Shown: positions 52,293-61,764, counted from the stretch's first letter. The stretch: 64,000 nt of DNA from an uncultured Porphyromonadaceae bacterium (GCA_937892215.1 CALAVE010000065.1:5686-69685), one strand, 5' to 3'. Notes: generated by a model not told the origin, from the letters alone. A program made the numbers and translations.

Positions 52293-52952
52293 ATGAACGA
52301 TATAAAAAACACTTCCAAAGCCTTTCTGCCTGAGCCCACACTCAGGAGACTGCCCTGGTATCTCGCATACGTGCAACTGCTCAATGCGAGGCACATCGAG
52401 TATGTCTCTTCTACGCAGATAGCCAAGGAAATCAACGTGGACTCTTCCCAGATTGCCAAGGACCTATCGTTCCTTAACATCAAGGGCAAGACCAGGATAG
52501 GCTATGAAGTGAAGACGCTTGTAAAGGAACTGACCGATTTTCTCGGTTTCAAGCACAAGCACACGGCTGTGATGATTGGTGCCGGCAGTCTGGGCGGTGC
52601 GCTCATCCAGGACATAGGGCTTTCACAGTACGGAATGACCATAGTGGCCGGATTCGACGTAAATCCCTCAATTATAGGCACATCAATCCGCAACGTACCC
52701 ATCTACGACATCAACGAACTGGCCGAGAAGCAGAAAAGCATTAACGCCGCCATAGCAATTCTCGCAGTTCCTGTGGAACACGCGCAAGATGCAGCGAACA
52801 AAATCATTGAGAGCGGCATCAAGGCAATCTGGAATTTCACGCCTTACCGCATCAAGACACCCACTAACATAGTGATTCAGAACACATCCATCTACGCCCA
52901 CCTCGCAGTGATGTATAACCGCCTCGAAGTGAGCAAAGACTTGAAAAAATGA
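52293..52952 (+). CDS. rex: Redox-sensing transcriptional repressor Rex
   Basis: A 219-residue NADH/NAD-responsive repressor. The N-terminal winged helix includes YVSSTQIAKEINVDSSQIAKDLSFL, and a Rossmann fold begins at HTAVMIGAGSLGGAL (Gly96), with TIVAGFDVNPSIIG and IAILAVPVEHAQDAA further on. Rex usually represses fermentation and respiration genes when NADH is low. Here it heads a run of tightly spaced genes for envelope proteins. I found no clear palindromic Rex operator upstream. Its stop overlaps the next start (ATGA). Confidence 0.95.
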   Translation: MNDIKNTSKAFLPEPTLRRLPWYLAYVQLLNARHIEYVSSTQIAKEINVDSSQIAKDLSFLNIKGKTRIGYEVKTLVKELTDFLGFKHKHTAVMIGAGSLGGALIQDIGLSQYGMTIVAGFDVNPSIIGTSIRNVPIYDINELAEKQKSINAAIAILAVPVEHAQDAANKIIESGIKAIWNFTPYRIKTPTNIVIQNTSIYAHLAVMYNRLEVSKDLKK

Positions 52953-53530
52953 AATTGATAGGGATTAAAGACAATTATTGCCTAACGGGCGCAGCCACCA
53001 ACGATAGCAGGTTGAATGCCTCTATTATTGCAGATTCCGCACTCACAAGGAGCGGAAAGCCCGTGTTTCTCCCCGATTTCGCCTCGCAATGGACGCTTCA
53101 CCCCACTCTGGTGCTGCGTGTGGGACGACTTGGCAAGCACATTGCGCACCGATTCGCACACCGCTACATTGATGCCATCGCAGCAGGTTTCACTCTTCAG
53201 GCAATAGGCGGCCCTGAGTGTGAACTTATCGGTTCCATCGACGGAGCCGCTATGGTGGGCGACTTCATATCGGTCACCGACCCGGAAGTGCTCTGTACTT
53301 CAACCATTTCGGTTACCGACAATCACGGACTGTGCTACACGCCGTTCACTGCAGCCGCCCTCATTGTGAAACCACTGGAACTGGTTTCGACGCTGAGCAA
53401 TCTGTTCACACTGAAAATGGGTGACCTTATCTTTTGCTCACAAGCGCCTTCGCAACTGGCGCCACACATAGGATATAACATATCGGCATCGCTCAATGGC
53501 ATCGAGAACCTGAAAATAAGATTTCGTTGA
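52949..53530 (+). CDS. Degenerate fumarylacetoacetate hydrolase-family protein
   Basis: A 193-residue protein that follows the FAH fold in outline: KPVFLPDFASQW, LVLRVGRLGKHIAHRFAHRYIDAIAAG, LFTLKMGDLIFCSQAP, and a final beta segment. In active members the metal ligands are Glu-x-Glu just before the LVLRV strand and an Asp after the YID-A-G strand. Here those places read HPT and FTL. The TGTP loop is also changed to CSQAP. The enzyme is therefore probably inactive, perhaps a binding or regulatory protein. It overlaps rex by 4 nt, so translation is coupled. Confidence 0.7.
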   Translation: MKLIGIKDNYCLTGAATNDSRLNASIIADSALTRSGKPVFLPDFASQWTLHPTLVLRVGRLGKHIAHRFAHRYIDAIAAGFTLQAIGGPECELIGSIDGAAMVGDFISVTDPEVLCTSTISVTDNHGLCYTPFTAAALIVKPLELVSTLSNLFTLKMGDLIFCSQAPSQLAPHIGYNISASLNGIENLKIRFR

Positions 53531-53559
53531 ACTTTTTTGAAAATAATTGACTAAGCGCT

Positions 53560-56500
53560 ATGTATAAAAATTTCATCATTAAGGTTTCAAGTATTCTGCT
53601 GGCAGTTTTTGCTTTCGCATTCACAGCCAGTGCTTTCTCATCCTCAAAGTACGCGTCAAGTTCCGTACTTGCAAGCGGGAAATGGGTTAAAATCGCCGTT
53701 GCCCAAGACGGAGTCTATGAACTCACCTACTCAGAACTCGCTGAAATGGGGTTCAGCAATCCGGCCAATGTGCGCATCTACGGACATGGCGGGCACATGA
53801 TAAGTGAGGTTCTGAACGGAAACGCCATCGATGACCTCACACTGGTGCCAGTGTTGCGCTCAAACAACAAAATCTGTTTCTACGCTAACGGCCCGGTACA
53901 GTTCACGCTAAACAACCCCACTTCATCCACGCCTTACTACAAGCGCACTGTAAACACCTACTCCACACACGGATACTACTTTCTCACCGAATCTTCGGTA
54001 TCGGAGAAGAAGGTAGCAGTGACAAGCGGTGGCTCACAAGGCACCATCAAGCGTAACACAAGCCTTGACTACGACTGGCACGAGACGGACCTTGTGTCCT
54101 ACAGCCAGAGCGGAAAAGACCTTCTGGGTGAAGAACTTCAGGACGGATATTTCACCTACACAACCCGGCTCAACAATCTGGTGGAGGATTCGCCAATCTA
54201 CGTGAACACCTGCATAGGAGCCAAGACCACGGCTGCCGCTTACATAGGGACCACGCTCAATGGAGACGAAGTCCCATTCTCATCGAGCAGAGCCAAGATT
54301 TACCAGCCGTCGAGCACCTACGTTTACTACAACTCGGCCTCTCCGGTTGCGTCCGTGAGCCTGTCGGAATACTCTGAAGACATTACCGTAACAGCAGGGC
54401 TTACCTGTACCAACGGCAGCATCACTTCGGCCCGCCTCGACTATGTGACGCTCACTTTCCAACGCAAGAACACGTTCTACAACGGTGGAAACGGACAGTT
54501 CCGCATGGGTTTCAATAATATTACAAGCGCACAGAGAATAGAATTCCCCGACAACCCTTCAAACATCGTGGTATGGAACGTCGATGACCCGCAAAGTCCC
54601 ATGGCTTATACGGCTTCGACCTACTCCTACAGCGAGTTAGACGAGTATGACAACACCGTAACACGCACTGTGAAGGCATTCACTCCGGGACTCAACAGCC
54701 AGTGGGCGCAGTTCGTTGCCTTCGACCCGACCAAGACACTGCTTAAGATAGATTCTTACGCTCCCATCTCCAACCAGAATCTTCACGCCATGTCCACTCC
54801 GGATATGGTCATAATAGCCAACAAGAATTTCCTGGACCAAGCACAGAGAATAGCCGACATGCACCTTGAGACCGACGGTCTTAACGTAGCGGTGGTGGAT
54901 CAAGACAAAATATTCAATGAATTTTCTTCGGGCACACCCGACGCAATGGCCTATCGCCTATTCTGCAAAATGCTGTACGACCGCAGCAGCACCAAGTTCA
55001 AGTACCTGCTGCTCTTCGGCGCAGGTTCCTACGACAACCGCGCACTGGTCGCCAGCCGCGACTTCAACGTGCTCACATATCAGACCACTACAAGTAATGA
55101 CGAGGACTACTCATACACATCCGACGATTTCTTCGGTCTGCTCGACGACAATTCAGGCGTGAACATATCAGCCGACATGCTCCGCATAGGTATCGGACGC
55201 TTTCCATCGACAAGCCTTGCCGAGGCTAAAAGCGACGTGGACAAATTGCTTGAATACGTCCTTAATCCCGACTATGGCGAGTGGCGTAACAATATCCTAC
55301 TCTGCGCCGATGAAGGAGACGACGGACTGCACGCATTCCAGGCCGAGGGCGTTCATATGCTCATGAACGGTGAACTGGGCACAAACATGAACACTAATCG
55401 CGTCTATGTGGGGCAATACCCCAAGGCCAACGAAACATGGATTTCCGACGCAAGCCGCAGGACTGCTTCTGAGGCCAAACGCCAGATGAACAACATGCTG
55501 TCGCAGGGACAGTACTTCGCATCCTACATAGGTCACGCAGGCCCATCCACGTTCACCAAGTATTCACACATGTGGACCTCAAACGACGCTCAGTCAACCG
55601 GCTATAAGTTCCTGCCCATATTCACCACCGCAGCCTGCGACGTGGCACGCTACGACAGCGACCAGCGCGGTATAGCCGAGCACATGTTCCACAAGCCCGA
55701 CGGCGGTGCCATAGCACTTCTCACCTCGTCGCGCTCAGTTTACGCCGAGAGCAACGACGCACTTAACACCGCTTTTGTGCGCAATATGTTCTGCTACAAC
55801 TCGCTCGGTTTCATGCCCACCGTGGGATACGCCTATATGAAGGCGAAACAGTCGTTCGGCTCCACCAACAACACCAACAAGATGTCGTTCCTGCTGCTGG
55901 GCGACCCTGCGATGAAGATTAACTATCCCAAGCCGTTCGTGAAAATCACCAAGATAAAGGACAACACTCTGAGCGGCGACTCCGTGCAACTGTATCCGCT
56001 GGAGCAGGTGAGCATCGAGGCTTGCATCACCGATGAGGGCCAGTCGGACACCGACACTTCGTTTGAAGGCGACGTAACTATTTCGCTCTACGATTCAGAG
56101 CGCTACTTCGACACTTACACTCAGCGAGTTCTGGGCAGTGCATCGTCAGTGACACGCGACTGCTATTACAGCCGCGATCTGCTTGCACAAGTAAAGACCC
56201 GCGCCACCGGAGGCATCATTCGCGCCACCATCACAGTGCCGCGCTCTGCCCTGGCCAACGGCCAGCAGGGTCTGCTCAGAATCTACGCCCACCGCGACAA
56301 CAGTGACGATATGGTCAACGGCTACACCGACCGCCTGATTATAGCGTTGTACGACGAGGCCCACGTCACTAACCCCGACACTGAGGCTCCGGTAATCGAC
56401 GCTATGTACATAGGCGAGCAGTCCTTCACCGATGGAGACGCAGTTGACCCGAACACCACTCTGTTCATCACAGTTACTGACAACGCAGGCATCAACACAC

Positions 56501-57021
56501 AGAGCCTTTCTACGGGAAACAGCATGACCCTGATTCTGGACGGCGGCACTTCCTACTCAACCGTCAAGAACTTTGCCTCCGTCAATCAGGACGGAAGCGT
56601 GAGCATAGCATTCCCGCTCAGTTCGCTTTCCGAGGGCAAACACACACTCCGCTTCACGGTTTACGACCTCAGCGGCAATGCCACTTCGCGCACCATCAAC
56701 TTTGTGGTTGCCAGCGAGTTTAACAAGCCCATCCTCACAGTGGCCGAGACCCCGGCAAGCGAGACAGCCACTTTCAACATCACGCATGAGTTGACCGAGA
56801 CTCCCGTAGTCACCCTCAAGGTGATGGACGTGAAGGGTAACATCGTGTGGCGTGAGACCACCACCGAGTTCCCCTACGAATGGGACCTGAAGGACAATAG
56901 CGGCAAGCGACTGCCCGCCGGCGTATATGACTATTACGGCACTGTGAAAGCCGGCAACGCTTACGGCGGAACCGATGTGAAGCAACTCATAATTGTGGAG
57001 CCGCTCAATCGCGCCAACTAA
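53560..57021 (+). CDS. PorU-like C25 peptidase of type IX secretion (copy 2)
   Basis: A 1153-residue paralogue of the protein at 46569-50021, same architecture and length. Signal peptide (FTASAFS), N-terminal SGKWVKIAVAQDGVYELTYSELAEMGF, C25 domain with TPDMVIIANKNFLDQAQRIAD and FSSGTPDAMAYRLFCKM. The dyad is His659 (YIGHAGPSTF) and Cys693 (TAACDVARYD), 34 residues apart as in copy 1. The C-terminus is Ig-like (WDLKDNSGKRLPAGVYDYYG). It follows the FAH-like gene by 29 nt and is followed 15 nt later by an LRR protein. Which of the two copies is the true sortase cannot be told from sequence alone. Confidence 0.83.
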   Translation: MYKNFIIKVSSILLAVFAFAFTASAFSSSKYASSSVLASGKWVKIAVAQDGVYELTYSELAEMGFSNPANVRIYGHGGHMISEVLNGNAIDDLTLVPVLRSNNKICFYANGPVQFTLNNPTSSTPYYKRTVNTYSTHGYYFLTESSVSEKKVAVTSGGSQGTIKRNTSLDYDWHETDLVSYSQSGKDLLGEELQDGYFTYTTRLNNLVEDSPIYVNTCIGAKTTAAAYIGTTLNGDEVPFSSSRAKIYQPSSTYVYYNSASPVASVSLSEYSEDITVTAGLTCTNGSITSARLDYVTLTFQRKNTFYNGGNGQFRMGFNNITSAQRIEFPDNPSNIVVWNVDDPQSPMAYTASTYSYSELDEYDNTVTRTVKAFTPGLNSQWAQFVAFDPTKTLLKIDSYAPISNQNLHAMSTPDMVIIANKNFLDQAQRIADMHLETDGLNVAVVDQDKIFNEFSSGTPDAMAYRLFCKMLYDRSSTKFKYLLLFGAGSYDNRALVASRDFNVLTYQTTTSNDEDYSYTSDDFFGLLDDNSGVNISADMLRIGIGRFPSTSLAEAKSDVDKLLEYVLNPDYGEWRNNILLCADEGDDGLHAFQAEGVHMLMNGELGTNMNTNRVYVGQYPKANETWISDASRRTASEAKRQMNNMLSQGQYFASYIGHAGPSTFTKYSHMWTSNDAQSTGYKFLPIFTTAACDVARYDSDQRGIAEHMFHKPDGGAIALLTSSRSVYAESNDALNTAFVRNMFCYNSLGFMPTVGYAYMKAKQSFGSTNNTNKMSFLLLGDPAMKINYPKPFVKITKIKDNTLSGDSVQLYPLEQVSIEACITDEGQSDTDTSFEGDVTISLYDSERYFDTYTQRVLGSASSVTRDCYYSRDLLAQVKTRATGGIIRATITVPRSALANGQQGLLRIYAHRDNSDDMVNGYTDRLIIALYDEAHVTNPDTEAPVIDAMYIGEQSFTDGDAVDPNTTLFITVTDNAGINTQSLSTGNSMTLILDGGTSYSTVKNFASVNQDGSVSIAFPLSSLSEGKHTLRFTVYDLSGNATSRTINFVVASEFNKPILTVAETPASETATFNITHELTETPVVTLKVMDVKGNIVWRETTTEFPYEWDLKDNSGKRLPAGVYDYYGTVKAGNAYGGTDVKQLIIVEPLNRAN

Positions 57022-57036
57022 TTATTTCTGAAAATA

Positions 57037-58521
57037 ATGAAAAAGATTATACTAACTGCTGCAGTGCTGCTTGCCACGTTCACTTGCGGTGCAGTGAACG
57101 TCAACACCACTTCGGGCAATCTGGCCAGTGAGGTCACCGACAAAACAGTGACATCTCTCGCTATTTCGGGCGAGATTGACGCTCGTGACCTCGTATTCGT
57201 GGCCAACGACCTAACTGAACTCACTGAACTTGACCTCAGTGGCGCAAGCATTGTAGCCTACGAAAGCGACGAGCCCGTTCTGGGCAACGCTATGCGCTTT
57301 GCCGCCGATGAACTGCCGGCAACGGTATTTTTCGGCAAAAATTACACCAGTGTGGTGCTACCTACGACACTAAAAGTGATTGGCAATCAGGCCATGGCCG
57401 GATGCGCTCGGCTCACTGCCGTGGAAATTCCGGCATCGGTAACCCGGATAGGTGACGACGCATTCAACGGGAGCGGAATCACTTCAGTAACGATTCCGGC
57501 CTCTGTGCTAACAATGGGCGACAGAGCCTTTGCCTACTGTGAGTCGCTCACCTCAGCCACTGTGTTATGCGAGGACCTAGGTCCGGAGGCGTTCGCCTCT
57601 TGCTCATCTCTTTCACAGGCAACAATAGGTAACGGCGTGAAGACGATTGGTTCCGGCGCTTTTAAGGGTGCTACCGCGCTACAGGAGATTAGCGTGACCG
57701 AAGGTTCATCACTGGAAGCCATTGGAGATTGCGCATTCATGGGTAGCGGCATCAAGAGTGCCGACCTGAGCAATCTGAGTAACCTAACGGCCATAGGAAT
57801 GTGGGCTTTCGCAAACTGCGAGAACCTCAACGACCTGAACCTGAGCGGCTCGGTGAAAAGCGTTGGCGATGGCGCTTTCTTCTATAATACCGGCCTTGAA
57901 TCAGTGCAGATGCCCCAAGGAATAACCCGCGTGGGCGACTACCTGTTTGCCGGATGCAACGCAGTGAACAACGATTCAGTGATAATTGAAGGTTACAAGG
58001 AAGTGGGACGTTACGCATTCTACAACTGGGACCAGGTGACTCGCTTCGTAGTGTCCGGTTCCGTAACAAGTATCGGTGACCGAGCCATGGCCGGCATGAC
58101 AGCGCTGGAAATGATGAGCAGTTACGCAGTGGACGTTCCTGAGTTGGGCGAAAACGTGTGGGACGGAGTGGAACAGCAGTACGTGACTCTGTTCGTGAAC
58201 GAGGCCAGCGTGGACGCATACCGCGATGCCGCTCAGTGGCAGGAATTCAAGATTGACATGGAGCCGACAGAGGTTTCTGATATTACCGGCGACCTTGCCG
58301 ACATTAGCGCCCATTTCAGCGGGCACGTGCTGGTGGTTAAGAGTAACGAGCCACTGAGCCTTGTCACAGTGTATGATGTGAACGGAGTGCTTCTGAGCAA
58401 AGCGGAACCAAGTGGTTCACAAGTGGAAATCAACATCGGGAACTTTGGCGGCAAGATATATGTAGTATCGGCACTGACCGCCAGTGGAAACAAGCGGACG
58501 TTCAAACTGATTCGCAGGTAA
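57037..58521 (+). CDS. BspA-like leucine-rich repeat surface protein with type IX sorting-type C-terminus
   Basis: A 494-residue protein with a signal peptide (LLATFTCGA). From about residue 105 to 400 it consists of BspA-type leucine-rich repeats of roughly 23 residues (IPASVTRIGDDAFNGSGITSV, IGNGVKTIGSGAFKGATALQEI, MPQGITRVGDYLFAGC). The last 80 residues form a beta domain ending VVSALTASGNKRTFKLIRR, like a type A C-terminal sorting signal. Proteins of this sort bind host or bacterial surfaces. Being 15 nt behind PorU copy 2, it could be one of its substrates. Confidence 0.8.
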   Translation: MKKIILTAAVLLATFTCGAVNVNTTSGNLASEVTDKTVTSLAISGEIDARDLVFVANDLTELTELDLSGASIVAYESDEPVLGNAMRFAADELPATVFFGKNYTSVVLPTTLKVIGNQAMAGCARLTAVEIPASVTRIGDDAFNGSGITSVTIPASVLTMGDRAFAYCESLTSATVLCEDLGPEAFASCSSLSQATIGNGVKTIGSGAFKGATALQEISVTEGSSLEAIGDCAFMGSGIKSADLSNLSNLTAIGMWAFANCENLNDLNLSGSVKSVGDGAFFYNTGLESVQMPQGITRVGDYLFAGCNAVNNDSVIIEGYKEVGRYAFYNWDQVTRFVVSGSVTSIGDRAMAGMTALEMMSSYAVDVPELGENVWDGVEQQYVTLFVNEASVDAYRDAAQWQEFKIDMEPTEVSDITGDLADISAHFSGHVLVVKSNEPLSLVTVYDVNGVLLSKAEPSGSQVEINIGNFGGKIYVVSALTASGNKRTFKLIRR

Positions 58522-58540
58522 TTATAATAGAGGACCGAAT

Positions 58541-59278
58541 ATGGGGAAAAACAAATTGCGTAAATTCGCTGAGATGGAGACGTTCAAGTGCGTCTTCCAG
58601 TATCCGTTCGCCGTACTTCAGAAGGACGGATTTCCGCTTCGTGGCAAATGGAACGAGTGCTACTTCGGCAACGACAACCCCATAGTTCTGGAACTGGGTT
58701 GCGGCAAGGGTGAGTACGCCGTGGGGCTGGGCAAGCGATTCCCCGGCAAGAACTACATCGGCGTGGACATAAAGGGTGCCAGAATGTGGACCGGAGCCAA
58801 GCAAGTGGAAGAAGAAGGCCTTGGGAATGTGGCGTTCTTGCGCACTTCAATAGAACTGATTGAACATTTTTTCAGTCCGGGTGAGGTGAGCGAGATTTGG
58901 ATTACTTTCCCCGACCCGCAGATGAAAAATGCCAACAAGCGGCTTACATCCACCCGATTCCTAACCAACTACAGGAAAATAATGAAAGACGGCGGCCTAA
59001 TTCACCTGAAAACCGACAGTCCGTTCCTTTACACCTACACAAGCGAACTTGTGAAAGAGAACCGACTGGAAGCAGAGGTGAACACCGACGACCTGTACTC
59101 AAGCGGCCAAGCCGATGAGATTATGGAAATAAAGACCTACTACGAACGCCAGTGGCTGGACCGCGGAAAGACTATAAAATACATCCGGTTCCGATTACCT
59201 GGCACGGGAGACCTCAAAGAGCCTGAAATTGAGATAGAGAAAGACGATTACCGCAGTTACCGGCGCGAAGCGCGATAG
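58541..59278 (+). CDS. trmB: tRNA (guanine-N7-)-methyltransferase TrmB
   Basis: Methylates G46 of tRNA. The 245-residue protein has the SAM-binding VLELGCGKGEYAVGLGKRFP, the YIGVDIKGARMWTGAKQ strand, and the catalytic-region motif EIWITFPDPQMKNANKRLT with LIHLKTDSPFLY. Lies 19 nt after the LRR gene and 42 nt before mrp. Confidence 0.95.
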   Translation: MGKNKLRKFAEMETFKCVFQYPFAVLQKDGFPLRGKWNECYFGNDNPIVLELGCGKGEYAVGLGKRFPGKNYIGVDIKGARMWTGAKQVEEEGLGNVAFLRTSIELIEHFFSPGEVSEIWITFPDPQMKNANKRLTSTRFLTNYRKIMKDGGLIHLKTDSPFLYTYTSELVKENRLEAEVNTDDLYSSGQADEIMEIKTYYERQWLDRGKTIKYIRFRLPGTGDLKEPEIEIEKDDYRSYRREAR

Positions 59279-59320
59279 GCCCAGTGCCAAGCCGCAAACC
59301 GAACCTAAAACACGACGAAA

Positions 59321-60421
59321 ATGGAAATATATCCAAATCTGATATTAGATGCCCTGAGGCAGGTCCGTTACCCGGGTAGCGGCCAGGACATAGTAAGCCT
59401 GGGTATGGTGTGCGATGATATCCGCATCGATGGCAAGAAAGTGAGTCTGTCACTGCAATTTCCCCGAGAGACCGACCCGTTCGCCCGCAGCGTTGTGCGA
59501 GCCGCCGAGGCCGCAATAGAGGCTCAAGTGGGCGAGGATGTGGAAATCCGTGGGAACATTGCCATCAAGGCACGTCCCAAAGCCGAGAAGCCCGCTGAGC
59601 GCCCGCTGAGCGGAGTGAAGAACATAGTGGGTGTTTCGAGCGGCAAAGGCGGCGTGGGCAAGTCCACTGTGGCCTGCAATCTGGCAGTATCGCTGGCTAA
59701 CATGGGCTACAAGGTGGGGCTACTGGATGCCGACATCTTCGGGCCCTCTGTTCCCAAGATGCTGGGCGTGGAGGACGAGCAACTCTATATGCGCGAGAAG
59801 GATGGCAAGAACCTGATAATTCCGGTGGAGAAATTCGGAGTGAAACTGCTTTCCATCGGTTTTGTGGTGGATAAAGAGAAAGCCGTGCTGTGGCGTGGCG
59901 CCATGGCCAGCAACGCACTGAAACAACTCATTACCGACGCCGACTGGGGCGAACTGGACTACTTTGTGATAGACATGCCACCCGGCACAAGCGACATCCA
60001 CCTCACCCTGGTGCAGACACTGGGAATAACAGGTGCCGTGGTGGTAACCACTCCGCAAGATGTGGCACTTGCCGATGCCCGTAAAGGCGTGAGCATGTTT
60101 CTGGGCGAGCACGTGAATGTGCCGGTCCTGGGCATCGTGGAGAACATGTCGTGGTTCACCCCGGCCTCACATCCCGAAGAGAAATACTACATCTTCGGCC
60201 GGGACGGAGGCAAGAATCTGGCGCAGGAACTTAACGTGAAACTGCTGGGGCAGATTCCCATGGTTGCCAGCATTTGTAAAGGCGGCGACGACGGAGTTCC
60301 GGTGGTGCTGCAGAACAGTGTGAGCGGACAGTCGTTCATGGAGTTGGCACAGAATGTGGTAACAGCAGTTGACGAGCGCAACGCCACTCTTCCACCCACC
60401 GCCCGCGTAGAGACGCATTAA
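59321..60421 (+). CDS. Mrp/NBP35-family iron-sulfur carrier ATPase
   Basis: A 366-residue protein with an N-terminal MIP18/DUF59 domain (about 1-90) and a deviant Walker A P-loop, GVSSGKGGVGKSTVACNLAVSLA, followed by DADIFGPSVPKMLG and VIDMPPGTSDIHLTL. It probably delivers Fe-S clusters to apoproteins (ApbC role). The usual C-terminal CXXC, expected after ENMSWF, is absent: the text reads TPASHPEEKYYIFG. I recall the same in other Bacteroidota, so it is likely a lineage trait. Confidence 0.92.
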   Translation: MEIYPNLILDALRQVRYPGSGQDIVSLGMVCDDIRIDGKKVSLSLQFPRETDPFARSVVRAAEAAIEAQVGEDVEIRGNIAIKARPKAEKPAERPLSGVKNIVGVSSGKGGVGKSTVACNLAVSLANMGYKVGLLDADIFGPSVPKMLGVEDEQLYMREKDGKNLIIPVEKFGVKLLSIGFVVDKEKAVLWRGAMASNALKQLITDADWGELDYFVIDMPPGTSDIHLTLVQTLGITGAVVVTTPQDVALADARKGVSMFLGEHVNVPVLGIVENMSWFTPASHPEEKYYIFGRDGGKNLAQELNVKLLGQIPMVASICKGGDDGVPVVLQNSVSGQSFMELAQNVVTAVDERNATLPPTARVETH

Positions 60422-60469
60422 CTATGATAATCAGTAATTTCTAAAAGATAAGAAAGGAACAACGGAAAA

Positions 60470-61345
60470 ATGAAAAAAAGCGTATTAATGTGGATGCTGG
60501 CCGGCACGCTGCTGGCAACATCTTGCGGCACGGTACCATTGACAGGGAGGTCGCAGCTGAATCTGGTTTCGGACAGTGAAGTACTCCAGTCGGGTCTCTC
60601 CGCCTACACAAGTTTCATGCAGACCGCCACGGTTTCGACCGATAAGGTTCAGAGCGAGCAAGTAACACGCGTGGGTAAGAGGATAGCCGCGGCCACCGAG
60701 AAATATCTCACTCAGAACGGGTTGGCAAGTGAAGTTAAGAACTACTCATGGGAGTTCAATCTGGTGAAGGACAGCCAAGTGAACGCATTCTGCATGCCCG
60801 GCGGAAAAATCGTGGTCTATGAAGGACTGATGAAACTCGTGAGCAGCGACGACGACCTGGCTGTGGTCCTTGGTCACGAAGTGGCTCATGCAGTGGCCAA
60901 GCACAGCAACGAGCGTCTCAGCCAGCAGATGCTGGCACAGTACGGAGGCCAGGCTGTGGGCATGGTTCTGCAGAACAAGAGTTATCAGACTCAGGCCATA
61001 GCGCAACAGGTTTACGGACTAGGAGCTAACTACGCAGTGATACTGCCGTTCTCGCGCAAACATGAAAGCGAGGCCGACTACATCGGTCTGGCACTGATGA
61101 GTCTTGCTGGCTACAACCCCGACACAGCCGTCACCTTCTGGCAAAAGATGAGCAGCAACAGCGGCAGTAGCAAGGTATCGGAACTGCTGAGCACACACCC
61201 CAGCGATGCCACACGCATCAGCGACATCCAGAAAAACCTGCCGGCCATTAAGCAGAAATTCTACACGACACCGGTTACCACCACTACCTCTGCCGCAACC
61301 AAGTCTTCAGCCAAGACCACAAAGAAGAGCACCAAAAAGAAATAA
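60470..61345 (+). CDS. M48-family metalloprotease, lipoprotein
   Basis: A 291-residue protein with a lipobox (LLATSC, Cys19), so membrane-anchored in the periplasm. The zinc motif HEVAH starts at His136 (VVLGHEVAHAVAKHSNE), and the third ligand is in KHESEADYIGL. MPGGKIVVYEGLM precedes it as in the family. The C-terminus is a Ser/Thr/Lys tail (TKSSAKTTKKSTKKK). It resembles LoiP/YcaL-type proteases that work in outer membrane quality control. Last gene of the rex run. Confidence 0.92.
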   Translation: MKKSVLMWMLAGTLLATSCGTVPLTGRSQLNLVSDSEVLQSGLSAYTSFMQTATVSTDKVQSEQVTRVGKRIAAATEKYLTQNGLASEVKNYSWEFNLVKDSQVNAFCMPGGKIVVYEGLMKLVSSDDDLAVVLGHEVAHAVAKHSNERLSQQMLAQYGGQAVGMVLQNKSYQTQAIAQQVYGLGANYAVILPFSRKHESEADYIGLALMSLAGYNPDTAVTFWQKMSSNSGSSKVSELLSTHPSDATRISDIQKNLPAIKQKFYTTPVTTTTSAATKSSAKTTKKSTKKK

Positions 61346-61385
61346 CAGACCGCTTTTGCGAGTGCGCACCGCACTCACATGGGCA

Positions 61386-61429
61386 CAAAAAAGCCGGAGG
61401 CCATGAGAATGACTTCCGGTTTCTTTTCG
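61386..61429. terminator. Bidirectional terminator between the M48 gene and rpmA
   Basis: AAGCCGGAG pairs with CTTCCGGTTT around a short loop. T-runs follow on both strands (TTTCTTTT on plus, CTTTTTT on minus). Fits convergent termination. Confidence 0.75.
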
Positions 61430-61474
61430 TTCAGTACTTACCTCGCTCAGGAGCGATGAAAGTAATGTTCTGTG

Positions 61475-61744
61475 TTAGTTTTCTTCGCCTTTAGGGGCTT
61501 CCACCACGTTAATGTAGGTGTGCCCTGCACGATGCTGGAACTCAACGGTGCCGTCAACAAGCGCGTAGAGCGTGTGGTCGCGACCCATGCCTACGTTAAC
61601 GCCCGGACGATGCACTGTGCCGCGCTGACGGCGGATGATGTTGCCTGCCTTAGCGAATTGCCCACCAAAAATCTTAACGCCGAGTCGTTTGCTTTCAGAC
61701 TCGCGGCCGTTCTTAGAACTACCTACACCTTTTTTATGTGCCAT
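61475..61744 (-). CDS. rpmA: 50S ribosomal protein L27
   Basis: Protein of 89 residues whose N-terminus reaches the peptidyl transferase centre: MAHKKGVGSSKNGRESESKRLGVKIFGGQ and AGNIIRRQRGTVHRPGVNVGMGRDHTLYAL. It starts directly MAHKK, without the cleaved N-terminal extension found in Firmicutes. Follows rplU by 20 nt. Confidence 0.98.
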   Translation of the reverse strand: MAHKKGVGSSKNGRESESKRLGVKIFGGQFAKAGNIIRRQRGTVHRPGVNVGMGRDHTLYALVDGTVEFQHRAGHTYINVVEAPKGEEN

Positions 61745-61764
61745 AATGAATTAATTTTTAGGGG

